Shown here: one piece after another, positions 25,778 to 35,962 of the stretch | Layout: every line of letters begins with the position of its first letter | Position numbering within the stretch: the stretch's first letter is position 1 | Assembly: GCA_963750735.1 (NCBI GenBank) | Contig: CAVVRY010000002.1 | Location: forward strand, 62,001 to 126,000 | DNA: 64,000 nucleotides | Reading direction: 5' to 3' | Origin: JANTGF01 sp963750735 | GTDB lineage: Bacteria > Bacteroidota > Bacteroidia > Bacteroidales > VadinHA17 | The notes under the pieces: model-generated | What the model saw: only the letters and a program-made list of their open reading frames with translations | What the model was told of the DNA's origin: nothing | Databases searched by the model: none | Program-made: the position numbers and the translations under genes

Positions 25778-27592
25778 TCATCTAGGAGAGTTTTTGAAGT
25801 ATTGGAATAATATTTTAGCTTTTGCCTCTCCGAGTTCGGATTTTAACTCCTCAAACTTCAAAATTTTTATACGCTCAATACTTTTGTATTTCTTCAATAA
25901 TTTGTCAATTGATTTTTGACCTATTCCCTTAATTTGATCAAATTCGGAATTTAAAAAATCGCCGGAACGTTTTTGCCGATGAAAGGTAATCCCAAATCGA
26001 TGAGCTTCATTTCTCATGTTCTGAATAACTTTTAAGCTCGAGGAATTTTTATTAAGATATAAAGGAACAGGATCTCCAGGGATAAAAATTTCTTCTAATT
26101 TTTTTGCAATTCCAAAAACAGGAATCTCGCCTCTAAGATTTAATTCCTCTAAACTTTTTACAGCTGCGTTCAACTGACCTTTTCCACCGTCAACAATTAT
26201 TGCCTGTGGTAGAGATTTTTTTTCATCCAATAATCTCCTATACCTACGATATACTATTTCCTTCATTGAAGAAAAGTCATCAGCTCCTTCAACTGTTTTA
26301 ATATTATAATGGCGGTATTCCTTTTTCGCTGGTTTTCCATTTAAAAAAACAACACAGGATGCTACCGGATGCTTGCCCTGGATGTTTGAGTTATCGAAGC
26401 ATTCCATATGAACCGGTAGAAACTTCAATCTTAAATCGTTTTGTAAGTCCAATAGGATCCGATTCTGAGAAGATTTTTCAACATATTTTTGTTGTCTTTT
26501 TTTACTTTCCAGCAAGAAGTACCTGGCATTCCTTTCCGAAAGATCTAATAGTTGTTTTTTCTCCCCTTTTCGTGGAACCACTATTCTCACATCTGGAATA
26601 TTATAATCGAGCTTAAAGGGTAAAAGAGTTTCTTTTGAATCCGAATCAAACTGTTGTCTTAATTCAATAATTGCATGTGACAACAATTCAACTTTATCTT
26701 CGTCAAGCTTCTTCTTAATTTCAACAGAATGTGACTGTATAATGGCCCCATTAATTACTCTTAAATAGTTAATAAATGCCGATTTTTCACTTTCTACTAT
26801 TGAAAACACATCTACGTTTGAAATCCGTGGGCTAACAATTGTTGATTTACTCTGATAGGATTTAATTATTTCAATTTTTTCCTTAATATATTCCGCTTCT
26901 TCATACTTATAATCAGAGGAATACTGCAACATTAGCGATTTTAAATGATCAAGTACATTATGAATATTTCCCCGCAAAATATGCCTGATATCTTTTATCG
27001 CTAACAGATAATCTTCTTCTGTTTGCTTGCCAACACAGGGTCCTAAACATTTGCCAATGTGATATTCCAGGCACACATTGTATTTTCCCTGCTTTATCTT
27101 TTCCTGGTTTAGATTTAATCTACAGGTGCGTATGGTGTATAACTGCCTGATCAAATCCATTAAGGTACGAACCATTACCATTGAGGTATATGGCCCGAAG
27201 TATTCCGAACCATCTTTTATTTTATTTCGGGTATGAAAAACACGGGGAAAGGGTTCCTTTTTAATACATATCCACGGAAAGGATTTATCGTCTTTTAGCA
27301 ATATATTGTACCTGGGCTTATACTTCTTAATTAGGTTATTTTCAAGCAGAAGGGCATCAGATTCAGACTCAACTACAATATAGTTTATATCCCTGATTTT
27401 GCTAACCAGAATTTTGGTTTTCCCAATATTGGTTTTTAAAAAATAAGATGAAACTCGTTTTTTAAGGTTTTTGGCTTTACCAACGTATATGACTTCATCC
27501 TGGCCATCGGAATATATATATACGCCTGGTTCAGAGGGAATTAAACTAATTTGAGATCTGAGCTTCTCTTTATATGTTTCCGATACTGACAC
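25778..27592 (-). CDS. uvrC: Excinuclease ABC subunit C
   Basis: 604 aa, normal length. The N-terminal GIY-YIG nuclease (EPGVYIYSDG...VIYVGKAKNLKKRVSSYF, about 18-52), the central UVR motif (about 205-240), the RNase H-like C-terminal nuclease (CFDNSNIQGKHPVASCVVF; VDGGKGQL) and a terminal helix-hairpin-helix pair (FDQIKGIGQKSIDKLLKKY) are all present. It makes both incisions in nucleotide excision repair after UvrAB binding. It starts 51 bp downstream of the adenine deaminase gene, so it may be the last gene of an mnmG-ade-uvrC unit. Confidence 0.97.
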   Translation of the reverse strand: MSVSETYKEKLRSQISLIPSEPGVYIYSDGQDEVIYVGKAKNLKKRVSSYFLKTNIGKTKILVSKIRDINYIVVESESDALLLENNLIKKYKPRYNILLKDDKSFPWICIKKEPFPRVFHTRNKIKDGSEYFGPYTSMVMVRTLMDLIRQLYTIRTCRLNLNQEKIKQGKYNVCLEYHIGKCLGPCVGKQTEEDYLLAIKDIRHILRGNIHNVLDHLKSLMLQYSSDYKYEEAEYIKEKIEIIKSYQSKSTIVSPRISNVDVFSIVESEKSAFINYLRVINGAIIQSHSVEIKKKLDEDKVELLSHAIIELRQQFDSDSKETLLPFKLDYNIPDVRIVVPRKGEKKQLLDLSERNARYFLLESKKRQQKYVEKSSQNRILLDLQNDLRLKFLPVHMECFDNSNIQGKHPVASCVVFLNGKPAKKEYRHYNIKTVEGADDFSSMKEIVYRRYRRLLDEKKSLPQAIIVDGGKGQLNAAVKSLEELNLRGEIPVFGIAKKLEEIFIPGDPVPLYLNKNSSSLKVIQNMRNEAHRFGITFHRQKRSGDFLNSEFDQIKGIGQKSIDKLLKKYKSIERIKILKFEELKSELGEAKAKILFQYFKNSPR

Positions 27593-27642
27593 GTATAAAT
27601 CTCAGCTAAATAATTGAAATATAATACATTAAACCAATTGTT

Positions 27643-29272
27643 TTACACAAATAGAGAGGTTTCCTCAAATGCGTTTACATTAAACAATCCCCTGTCTCCT
27701 ATTTTAAGCTCAGGAATAACCAATAAGGCCATAAAGGCAAGTGTCATAAAGGGTGACTGCACCTTCGTACAGATTTCAGATGCAATATTATTAATTCTTT
27801 CATAGTCATTGGCTACCTTTTCAGGATTATCATCTGACATCAAACCTGCAATCCGCAATTGCATAGAGTCGAGTTTCCCTTCGTTGAATATGGCAATTCC
27901 ACCTTTTGATTCAATTACCTCATTCAGGACCCTAACAATTGCAGAGTCGCTTGATCCGATAGCAATAACATTGTGGCTATCATGCGCAATACTGCTGGCT
28001 ATGGCTCCAGTAGTTAAACCAAAACCTGTAATAAATCCAACAACTGGTTTTGACTTTTTATATCGGTTAACTACAACAATTTTTTGAATATCATTTTCAG
28101 GATCAGGAACTACCTCACTACCACTTATGCAGGCATTAACGATTTTTTCTTCTGTTATTAATTCGCCATCGAAAGCTTTAATTACCCGAATTTTATCCCC
28201 CTTTGCCGCTACTCTAAGTTCGCTTTCATGTACTGGAGAAGCAACAAAAATAATTTATTGCCTCTTCATTTTTATAATCAAATAAAACCTTCCCTTGATC
28301 ATAAACCAATTCTCCATCAATATAGGTTTGCCTGACAATAAAATTATCAAGCTTATCGATTACTACCATGTCTGCAGGATCGTTTTCCTGCAATAATCCT
28401 AGCTTAAGGTTATAATGATTATTGGGTATAACAATTGCTGCAGTTAACAAATCAAAAATATCCAATCCTTTTTTAAGCCCTTTTTTCATTAATTTGTTAA
28501 TATGCCCATTTAATAAGTCATCGGGATGCAGATCATCAGAACAAAGCATAACTCTACCAGGATATTCTGAAATCAACGGATAAAGAGTATCAAAATTTCG
28601 AGCTGCACTGCCTTCTCGAATTTGTACTATCATTCCATTTTTAATTTTTTCTCTTGCTTCTTCAATAGAAAAACACTCATGGTCGGTTGAAATACCTGCA
28701 TTAATATATTTTTTAAGATCTTTTCCTCTTAGGCCCGGTGCATGACCATCAACTGGCTTGTTTGCATCTTTTGCAAACTTTAGCTTTAATGAAACTTCAG
28801 CGTCATTACCAACAACACCCGGAAAATTCATCATTTCAGATAAATATTTAATCTCATCCCGGGCAAGCAAACTCTCAATTTCTTTTGATCCAATGACAGC
28901 TCCAGATGTCTCAAACGGAGTTGCAGGAACGCAGGATGGGGCTCCAAAAAAGAATTTAAAAGGTACTTTATTTCCATCCCGGATCATGTATTCTACTCCC
29001 TCCATTCCCAAAACATTTGCAATTTCATGTGGATCAGAAACACTGGCTACGGTGCCTTGCCTAACGGCTAATTTTGCAAATCCACCCGGAGACAACATTG
29101 AACTTTCAATATGTATGTGCGCATCGACCAGACCTGGTAGTATGTATTGATCGGGAACAGCATTATTTGTTTCGAGAATTTTTGTTATTTTATTTTTCTC
29201 GAAGTAAATAATTCCCGGAAAAATTTTCTTATTTACTACATCAACAATTTTTCCAGATATTTTATTTTCCAT
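27643..29272 (-). CDS. ade: Adenine deaminase (one-base frameshift)
   Basis: The N-terminal amidohydrolase part is intact, with metal ligands in DAHIHIESSML, GHAPGL, DHE and CSDDLHPDDLL. The first frame ends ...INYFCCFSST. Removing one T of the TTTTT run near 28244-28250 restores NYFVASPVHESELRV and continues to a stop at 27643, giving 542 aa, the normal length. The C-terminal domain (about 350-542) contains the family segments GFITGFGL and ESKGGI. The enzyme deaminates adenine to hypoxanthine. A perfect parS palindrome lies just upstream of the start codon. Confidence 0.9.
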
Positions 29273-29286
29273 TTTAAAAAAATTTG

Positions 29287-29302
29287 TGTTCCACGTGGAA
29301 CA
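29287..29302. promoter_or_regulatory. parS chromosome-partition site
   Basis: TGTTCCACGTGGAACA is a perfect 16-bp palindrome, a symmetrical version of the bacterial parS consensus TGTTNCACGTGAAACA. It lies directly between the mnmG stop codon (29303) and the adenine deaminase start (29272), outside coding sequence. It would be bound by the chromosomal ParB protein. Confidence 0.78.
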
Positions 29303-31174
29303 TTACCTTTTTAAGTAAACCAATAAAACTGAAATATCTGCTGGAGAAACTCCATTTATTCGACTGGCCTGGCCTAAACTTTTTGGTTTTATTTTTTTCA
29401 GCTTTTGGCGCGCTTCTGTAGAAAGTGAATGAATCTTAGAATAATCTATATCTTCGTTGAGCTTAACTTTCTCCAAACGGTTTATTTTATCTGCCATTAG
29501 TTTTTCTCGCTCAATATATCCTGAATACTTTATCAATATTTCTACTGACTCAAAGATTTCTTCCTTTAAGTCCTCAGTTTTCTCCTCAAATTTTTTCAAA
29601 TCCTGAATCTCATCTACTAACTTATTTAAAGTTACCTGGGGACGTTTCAAAATTTCGATGGCTTTCACTGATTGCTTAATAGTACTTGTATCCCATTCCT
29701 GCAATCTGGAATTTATCTGTTCCGGTTTAATTGAAAGATTCGTAATATAACTTACCATCTCATCCCGTAAAGCATACTTCTTTTTTACAAGCTCATATCG
29801 CTCCTTACTTGCCAAGCCAATATTAAATGATTTTTCAGTAAGTCTTTTATCCGCATCATCCTGCCGCAATAAAATTCGATACTCAGCACGGGACGTAAAC
29901 ATTCGGTAAGGTTCATCAACACCCTTATTAACCAAATCATCTATTAAAACCCCAATATATGCTTCATCTCTTTTCAATACGAATTCATCTGCACCTTTAA
30001 TTTTTAGATGGGCATTTATTCCGGCCATAAGACCCTGTGCACCAGCCTCTTCATATCCAGTAGTGCCATTTACTTGCCCAGCAAAATAAAGACCTTCTAC
30101 CAATTTAGTTTCCATTGTATGATTTATCTGAGTTGGATCAAAATAATCGTATTCAATGGCATATCCAGGCCTAAATATTTTAACCTTTTCAAAGCCCTTG
30201 ATCTTCCTCATTGCTTCTAATTGTACGGCAAGGGGAAGTGAAGAAGAAAAACCATTTAAATAATACTCTATTGTGTCTTTTCCTTCAGGTTCAAGAAATA
30301 ACTGATGCGAATCCTTTTCAGAAAATGTAACTATTTTGTCTTCAATACTTGGGCAATATCTGGGTCCAACACTCGAAATTGTGCCATTAAATAATGGAGA
30401 TTCAGGAATGCCTTTTTCGAGAACAGAATGAACATCTGTATCAGTATGTGCAATGAAACAACTCAGTTGTTCCGATTCCTTGGTGTTATGATTCAAAAAT
30501 GAAAAATATCCTCCTCCTTCATCACCTTTCTGTTCAATTAACTTTCCAAAATCAATTGTTCTACCATCTATTCTTGCAGGTGTTCCTGTTTTCATCCTAC
30601 CCACCCGAAAGCCTAATTCTTTCAGTTTATCAGATAGCCCTCTAGAAGGAGGATCGGCTGCTCTTCCACCTTGCAATTGATTCTTGCCCACATGAATTAA
30701 ACCATTCATGAAAGTGCCACTTGTAAGTATTACTGATTTCCCATATATAAGACCACCCAGCTTTGTTCGAACGCCAACTATTCTATTTTCAGAAACTTCA
30801 ATTTCTTCTACCATGTCCTGCCAAAATTCCAGATTAGGAATTAATTCTAATCTTTTCCTCCACGCAAGAGAAAAAAGTACCCTGTCGCATTGTGCCCTTG
30901 GACTCCACATTGCAGGACCCTTAGATCTGTTCAGCATTCTAAACTGAATCATGCTCTCATCCGTCACCAATCCTGAATATCCTCCCAACGCATCTATCTC
31001 CCTAATTATCTGCCCCTTAGCTATTCCACCCATTGCCGGATTACATGACATTTGAGCAATTTTATTCATATCCATAGTAATGAGCAATACCCGCGATCCC
31101 AAGTTTGCAGCTGCTGCTGCAGCCTCACTGCCCGCATGCCCTGCTCCTACTACTATTACATCATATTCTTGCAT
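29303..31174 (-). CDS. mnmG: tRNA uridine 5-carboxymethylaminomethyl modification enzyme
   Basis: 623 aa. The FAD-binding start DVIVVGAGHAGSEAA (about 5-19), GLMAGINA in the FAD-contacting C-terminal part of the core, and the family segments CNPAMGGIAKG and TGTFMNGLIHVG are intact. The C-terminal helical domain (about 550-623) ends ADISVLLVYLKR. With MnmE it modifies the wobble uridine of several tRNAs. It is preceded by a -7 box at 31195 and followed at once by a parS site. In many bacteria mnmG lies near the replication origin. Confidence 0.97.
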   Translation of the reverse strand: MQEYDVIVVGAGHAGSEAAAAAANLGSRVLLITMDMNKIAQMSCNPAMGGIAKGQIIREIDALGGYSGLVTDESMIQFRMLNRSKGPAMWSPRAQCDRVLFSLAWRKRLELIPNLEFWQDMVEEIEVSENRIVGVRTKLGGLIYGKSVILTSGTFMNGLIHVGKNQLQGGRAADPPSRGLSDKLKELGFRVGRMKTGTPARIDGRTIDFGKLIEQKGDEGGGYFSFLNHNTKESEQLSCFIAHTDTDVHSVLEKGIPESPLFNGTISSVGPRYCPSIEDKIVTFSEKDSHQLFLEPEGKDTIEYYLNGFSSSLPLAVQLEAMRKIKGFEKVKIFRPGYAIEYDYFDPTQINHTMETKLVEGLYFAGQVNGTTGYEEAGAQGLMAGINAHLKIKGADEFVLKRDEAYIGVLIDDLVNKGVDEPYRMFTSRAEYRILLRQDDADKRLTEKSFNIGLASKERYELVKKKYALRDEMVSYITNLSIKPEQINSRLQEWDTSTIKQSVKAIEILKRPQVTLNKLVDEIQDLKKFEEKTEDLKEEIFESVEILIKYSGYIEREKLMADKINRLEKVKLNEDIDYSKIHSLSTEARQKLKKIKPKSLGQASRINGVSPADISVLLVYLKR

Positions 31175-31194
31175 CCTTTTTCAAAATTAGAATG

Positions 31195-31202
31195 CAAATA
31201 TA
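31195..31202 (-). promoter_or_regulatory. -7 box for mnmG
   Basis: CAAATATA (minus strand TATATTTG), 21 bp upstream of the mnmG start. Confidence 0.5.
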
Positions 31203-31265
31203 CAACTAAGATATTTAATGTAGATTGGAAAACAACCTATTAGCCTATATAACAGCCTTTTAGAT

Positions 31266-31691
31266 TTAGGTTAGAATTCTAAGATAGACATCTTCTTTTG
31301 ACCTGATCTCCACTTTTTGATTGGAAGTTTTATCATCGTATCCAAGAAGGTGCAAAACTCCATGAACAATAACCCGATTAAGCTCGGTTTCTGGAGTATC
31401 TTTTAACTTCTTAGCGTTTTCATTAATTCTGTCAAGACTTATATAAATATCACCGGATACAACATCATTGTCATTGTAATTAAAGGTAATTACATCGGTA
31501 AAATAATTGTGCTTCAGGAATTTCTTATTGATGTCCAGCAATTCCCCATCACTAACAACAATAACATTTATATCGCCAAGAACTTTATTCTCAAGTTGAA
31601 TAACAGTCTTAAGCCAATCTTTAATTACTTTCTTATTTTTAAATGAATATGTTGGTACCTCAGAGTGTAGATATACAGGCACTTTATGCAA
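31266..31691 (-). CDS. ybeY: Endoribonuclease YbeY
   Basis: 141 aa. The zinc motif reads HGVLHLLGYDD: H110 and H114 are conserved, but the third ligand position (120) is Asp instead of the usual His, a pattern also seen in other Bacteroidota. The upstream FLKHNYFTDVITF matches the family substrate strand. It takes part in 16S rRNA 3'-end maturation and ribosome quality control. Its start overlaps the end of the preceding RsbW-like gene by 8 bp. Confidence 0.94.
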   Translation of the reverse strand: MHKVPVYLHSEVPTYSFKNKKVIKDWLKTVIQLENKVLGDINVIVVSDGELLDINKKFLKHNYFTDVITFNYNDNDVVSGDIYISLDRINENAKKLKDTPETELNRVIVHGVLHLLGYDDKTSNQKVEIRSKEDVYLRILT

Positions 31692-32082
31692 GTTGGAAGG
31701 TTAATTCTACTTTCGCTCCATTTTTCATAAATTTAACATCATCTGACAGGTGGTTCATAAGAAAAACACCTCTACCATCAATGTTTTCAATGTTTTCCGG
31801 TGCTGTAGGATCAGGTATTTTTTCATAATCAAATCCGGGCCCCTCGTCTTCAACTACAATCATTAATTTATTAGCTGTACAAGTTACTTCGACTTTTACC
31901 AATTTATCAGGATTTGACTTATTTCCATGTATTATTGAGTTATTTACAGCTTCGACACAAGCCACCAATACTTTTCCGTACATATCAGATTCAAACTCAT
32001 GCTTTTCAGATATTTCGTCTATTAACTTTTCAATCTTTCTCAAGTTCTCAGGCTGTGACGAAATTTGTAATTTTCTTTCCAT
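31684..32082 (-). CDS. RsbW-like ATP-binding anti-sigma kinase domain
   Basis: 132 aa consisting of a single HATPase_c_2 (GHKL) domain. The N-box EAVNNSIIHGNK (about 49-60) and G1-box VEDEGPGFDYEKIPDP (about 77-92), then GRGVFLMNHL, are intact. Such proteins phosphorylate or sequester sigma-factor antagonists. No antisigma-antagonist or sigma gene is adjacent, so the partner is unknown. It is coupled to ybeY by an 8-bp overlap; this pair upstream of mnmG is common in Bacteroidota. Confidence 0.88.
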   Translation of the reverse strand: MERKLQISSQPENLRKIEKLIDEISEKHEFESDMYGKVLVACVEAVNNSIIHGNKSNPDKLVKVEVTCTANKLMIVVEDEGPGFDYEKIPDPTAPENIENIDGRGVFLMNHLSDDVKFMKNGAKVELTFQLA

Positions 32083-32163
32083 TTTTTAACTCTTTACCCT
32101 AATGCGTTTCTGCATTTAAATATATATACTAACAATTCGTAAAAAGGTTACACTTCAAATTTA

Positions 32164-32171
32164 CAAATATA
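32164..32171 (-). promoter_or_regulatory. -7 box for the RsbW-like/ybeY pair
   Basis: CAAATATA (minus strand TATATTTG), 82 bp upstream of the RsbW-like start and just past the stop of the EnvC-like gene. Confidence 0.45.
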
Positions 32172-32174
32172 TAT

Positions 32175-33368
32175 TTATTTACTCAACCAAATTTCAGGAT
32201 CTAATTTTTCCATTTCCTTCCATATCATAAAATTTAAAGTAGTATCATTTCCTTCATTTTTGTTAGTAAAAACAGTACCCAATTCTTGCTTAATCGCAAC
32301 AATATCTCCTACCGAAACTTTAACTTTAATAAGGTTTTTATATACAGAAAGATAGTTTCCGTGTCTAACAATTACTGTTTGATTTGCACCGGGTATAGCA
32401 AAAATCTTCATCACTTCACCGCTAAAAACAGCTCTTGCTTTTGTACCTTCCAGCGTGGTTATGCCTATTCCGTCGTTTCTAACTTTAACATTTTTCAAAA
32501 CTGGATGGGAATGTACTCCAAAACTTTGTGTAACAATACCACTTTGCGTGGGCCATGGAAGCTTACCTTTACTTTTCTCAAAATTTTCAGAAACAACATT
32601 TTGTTCCGGTGTTAATTTTCCGGTTCCTGATTTTGATTTCATTTCTTTCTCTATAAGACTTGTAATCTCCTTATCAAGCCTTGCAGAAAGCTTTTTCTGT
32701 CGTGCCAGCTCCTTTTTCATGTCACGCTCCCTTTTCTGAAGTATGGCAACCTGATTTTGTTGTTTTGCAATGGCAACACTTAGATCAGATCTCGCTATAT
32801 CATATTGTGCCATTAAATCATTTATTTCTTGCTTTTGAAGTAATAATTCATCAATTTTTTTTTCAAGAATATCCTGCAATCGATCAATTTTGATTACCTG
32901 CTTTTTACGATACTCAGCGTATTGCTTTAAATATTTTAGCCTTTTATATGCCTGATTTATATCCTTTGACGCAAAAACATATATTAGTTCATAATATTGT
33001 GAGCGTTGCTTATTTGCTTCCTGAATTAATCTGGCATAATCAGATTTAATCTGCCTGATATCTTCCTCCATCAACTCAATAACTGTTTGATTGTCATCAA
33101 TTCGAGAAGTTATATCAACAATTTCTTCATTCAAATCACCAATAAGTTTTTGAAGATTTCTAATCTGCCGATTTATAATATTAATTCTGTTTATTGATAA
33201 CTTCTTCCCCTTGGAAACTTCATTTAGAATTTTAGTAGTTTTCTGAATCTCTTTGTTCGTTTGACTTCTTCTTTTCTCAAGCTCTGAACGATCTTGACCC
33301 CAAATTGGACCGGCCAACAGTAATAAAAGAAAACAAACAATTAAGATTTTTAAACTATTAAATCTCAT
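32175..33368 (-). CDS. EnvC-like murein hydrolase activator, degenerate M23 domain
   Basis: 397 aa. Signal peptide (about 1-24, ending GPIWGQ), then a long coiled-coil (about 28-255) and a C-terminal LytM/M23 domain (about 270-397). The zinc-binding residues are lost: NDGIGI replaces the HxxxD strand, and LNFMIW replaces LHFEIW. The protein should therefore not cut peptidoglycan itself but activate an amidase, as EnvC does in cell division. It overlaps the DUF4292 gene by 11 bp. The order TPR-DUF4292-EnvC is characteristic of the phylum. Confidence 0.9.
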   Translation of the reverse strand: MRFNSLKILIVCFLLLLLAGPIWGQDRSELEKRRSQTNKEIQKTTKILNEVSKGKKLSINRINIINRQIRNLQKLIGDLNEEIVDITSRIDDNQTVIELMEEDIRQIKSDYARLIQEANKQRSQYYELIYVFASKDINQAYKRLKYLKQYAEYRKKQVIKIDRLQDILEKKIDELLLQKQEINDLMAQYDIARSDLSVAIAKQQNQVAILQKRERDMKKELARQKKLSARLDKEITSLIEKEMKSKSGTGKLTPEQNVVSENFEKSKGKLPWPTQSGIVTQSFGVHSHPVLKNVKVRNDGIGITTLEGTKARAVFSGEVMKIFAIPGANQTVIVRHGNYLSVYKNLIKVKVSVGDIVAIKQELGTVFTNKNEGNDTTLNFMIWKEMEKLDPEIWLSK

Positions 33369-34212
33369 CAGGAGAAAAAACCCTTTTATATTTAGAACTA
33401 ATGTTTACTCTTGTAGGAAAATAATTATTCAGATCGATTTTCTGCATCTCGATTTTCAAAATTGTAACAGAATCCCGGAATTTGCTTTTAAGTTCTACAG
33501 ATTCGGGAAGATATACTGACTTTAAAACAATATAATTCAAATACTCCACGAATATATCTTCCTTCCATTCAGAATAACTTGCAGTAGCAGTTTTTATAAG
33601 CCCAGTTTCCCTATCGAAACAAGTTTCACGATGAACAAACCTGTCATTAAATTTAAATGTTTCCAGGTCAGCATCGCTATTTACATAGCAAAGCTTATTT
33701 TCAATTTCTGTTGAAGTATATTTTGGGCTAGTATTATCAACAGAAAATATTCCATCCGCATTCATTAATAGGATGTCCTGTATCAGAGAAAAATTCCACA
33801 ATTTCACTCTCCCTTCTGGTAGATTAGCAATTTTATCAAAATAATATCGAGCTTTAAGCCTGTTTTGAATTAAAACCGAATCTGGCATTATTACAACACG
33901 CAATCCTTCGATACCAGAATTAGAAGATATGCTCACTATAATAAGACTATCCTTTACCAGGCGAATGTTTGCTTTAAACTTCTTTGAGGATTCATCCACA
34001 ATATATTCTCCTGATATTTTTTTAAACCACACTCTCTCTACCGCCATGTAATTGCTATTGTCGGAGGGATCTGTCTTTGCAGGTTTAACAGGTTTAATGT
34101 ATTCTTCAGTAGTTATTTTCTTCGCCTTACATCCTGATTGTGAAAGAATTAAAACAATACTTAAAATCTGAAAAAAATAGATTACAAAATTATATACTTT
34201 ACTTCTTTTCAA
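33358..34212 (-). CDS. DUF4292 lipoprotein
   Basis: 284 aa with a signal peptide and probable lipobox (SQSGC, Cys near 28), so likely lipidated. The body (about 55-280) has the extended beta pattern of the LolA/LppX-like half-barrel group (FKANIRLVKDSLIIVSISSNSGIEGLRVVIMPDSV...). The family is specific to Bacteroidota. It lies in a tight, overlapping set with the TPR lipoprotein upstream and the EnvC-like activator downstream. Its biochemical role is unknown; binding a lipid or lipoprotein is an inference from fold only. Confidence 0.85.
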   Translation of the reverse strand: MKRSKVYNFVIYFFQILSIVLILSQSGCKAKKITTEEYIKPVKPAKTDPSDNSNYMAVERVWFKKISGEYIVDESSKKFKANIRLVKDSLIIVSISSNSGIEGLRVVIMPDSVLIQNRLKARYYFDKIANLPEGRVKLWNFSLIQDILLMNADGIFSVDNTSPKYTSTEIENKLCYVNSDADLETFKFNDRFVHRETCFDRETGLIKTATASYSEWKEDIFVEYLNYIVLKSVYLPESVELKSKFRDSVTILKIEMQKIDLNNYFPTRVNISSKYKRVFSPDEI

Positions 34213-35962
34213 TTCGTTTTATTTTTTTTTCAATTTCTTCTTTATCTAAACTATACTTTAGTGCCTCATTATAATATTCAATCGCTTCCTCACTTTTTCC
34301 CAATAGAGATAAAACATCACCATAGTGATTTAAAATTTCTCCGCTCGGAGCTTCATCATTATCTATTGCCTTTTTAAGGTATTTTAATGCCTCCTGGTTG
34401 CGTCCCAGTTTGTGTAAAATCCAACCATAGGTATCAAGATATGTTGCATTCTCGGGCTCTGCTTTCACCGTTATAGAACTCATTTCCAGGGCTCTTTTCA
34501 AATCCTCCTCACGCAATGACAAATAATAACTATAATTGTTTAAAACCAGTAAATTATTGGGATCAAGTTTTAGAGCTGCCTCAAAGGCTTTGTCCGATGA
34601 ACTATCATCTTTAAGATTTCTGTAGGTCTCCCCCAACATGGAATAATATTGGATTAATAGAGGTTTGTTGTCTCCAACAAATTCAATACCTTTTTCTAAA
34701 ACCCTTTTAGCCTCTTCATATTTATTAAGTTCTGTACAGGCTACTCCATTGAAAAAGTATAGAATTGGCGCTGATCTATACAGTGTAAGCGCCTCTTTAC
34801 TAATATCATATAATTCCTGGGAGTTTCGTAGTATGTTTTCTACAAACAATAATTGCTCCCATATTACATAATTGGATTTATCTTTTGAAAGATAATTTTT
34901 TAGCTCTTCAGATGCTTTCTGATAATTTTCAACTTTAACATAATAATCGGCTATCAGTGCATTTATTCTTATTTCATTCGGATAAAATTCCTGAAGATTT
35001 ACGAATCGCGACAATAATTGGTCGGTGTTGCTTGCAATTTCCTTTGGATTTGTAAGAAATGAGAACATTAACTGAACTTTTGTATCCAAATTAATCGTGT
35101 TCCTCACAATTACAGTATCCACAAGAGAAAAAGCCTGGTCATATTCTCCATTCTTACGGTAATATCCAATCTTCGAAAGTAAGGCAAAATCATTTTTATT
35201 ATCCAGCGCATCTACTTTCTTATAAGCTTCCAGGGCTTCATCATTTTTATCCTGCGTGTAATATAATTCTGCAAGTAAAATATAATATTTTGGCTCATCA
35301 GGATAGGCCAGAATTATTCTTTTATATTCTTCTTCTGCTTTATCAAATTTGCGCTCAGATTCAAACACTTCAGCCTTTAAAACAGATATATTTGGTTGAA
35401 ATCCATACTGTTCTTCGATATCATCAAATACTTTTAACGCCTTTTTATTATATCCATTTTCTTTATATATGTTGCCAAGATTAAAATACAGATCCGATTT
35501 TTCAGGATGTTTAGATAAAATATCTTCATAAATGACAATTGTACTATCATTCATATTGACAGCTCGATATAAATTCGCCAGATGAAGTTTATACCAAACA
35601 TTTTCGGCATCAGTATTTGTTGCCATAATAGCATACTTCAGTCCTGTCTCATATTCTCCTGCCAGCGAATATAAATTGCTTAACTCAAACATTGCAGCAT
35701 CACTTGCAGGATTAATTTTAAGACACTGATCATAATAAGAAACAGACTTTTGAATATTTCCTAGCAACTTCTGCTTTAATGCTTCACTGAATAAATAAGT
35801 GTAGTTCTGGTAATCTTTGCCACTAAGGACTTTGGGATTTACTTCCGTTTTCTCAGGTACAACCTGCTTATTACAGGAAGTAATACTTAAGAAAATAATT
35901 ATCAAAAGAAACCAGGTATCTCTTTTAAAATATAAGCTTTTATTGTCTTTCAAGTCTATCAA
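34199..35962 (-). CDS. Tetratricopeptide-repeat lipoprotein
   Basis: 587 aa with a TTG start. A membrane segment ends in a good lipobox (SITSC, Cys near 30). The rest is a run of TPR units from about 50 to the end, e.g. AALKLDPNNLLVLNNYSYYLS and YLDTYGWILHKLGRNQEALKYLKKAI. It overlaps DUF4292 by 14 bp. A protein of this type before DUF4292 and an EnvC-like gene is conserved in Bacteroidota and probably serves envelope assembly as a scaffold. No ATG start exists near the N-terminus; other TTG codons shortly downstream are possible starts. Confidence 0.88.
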   Translation of the reverse strand: MIDLKDNKSLYFKRDTWFLLIIIFLSITSCNKQVVPEKTEVNPKVLSGKDYQNYTYLFSEALKQKLLGNIQKSVSYYDQCLKINPASDAAMFELSNLYSLAGEYETGLKYAIMATNTDAENVWYKLHLANLYRAVNMNDSTIVIYEDILSKHPEKSDLYFNLGNIYKENGYNKKALKVFDDIEEQYGFQPNISVLKAEVFESERKFDKAEEEYKRIILAYPDEPKYYILLAELYYTQDKNDEALEAYKKVDALDNKNDFALLSKIGYYRKNGEYDQAFSLVDTVIVRNTINLDTKVQLMFSFLTNPKEIASNTDQLLSRFVNLQEFYPNEIRINALIADYYVKVENYQKASEELKNYLSKDKSNYVIWEQLLFVENILRNSQELYDISKEALTLYRSAPILYFFNGVACTELNKYEEAKRVLEKGIEFVGDNKPLLIQYYSMLGETYRNLKDDSSSDKAFEAALKLDPNNLLVLNNYSYYLSLREEDLKRALEMSSITVKAEPENATYLDTYGWILHKLGRNQEALKYLKKAIDNDEAPSGEILNHYGDVLSLLGKSEEAIEYYNEALKYSLDKEEIEKKIKRIEKK

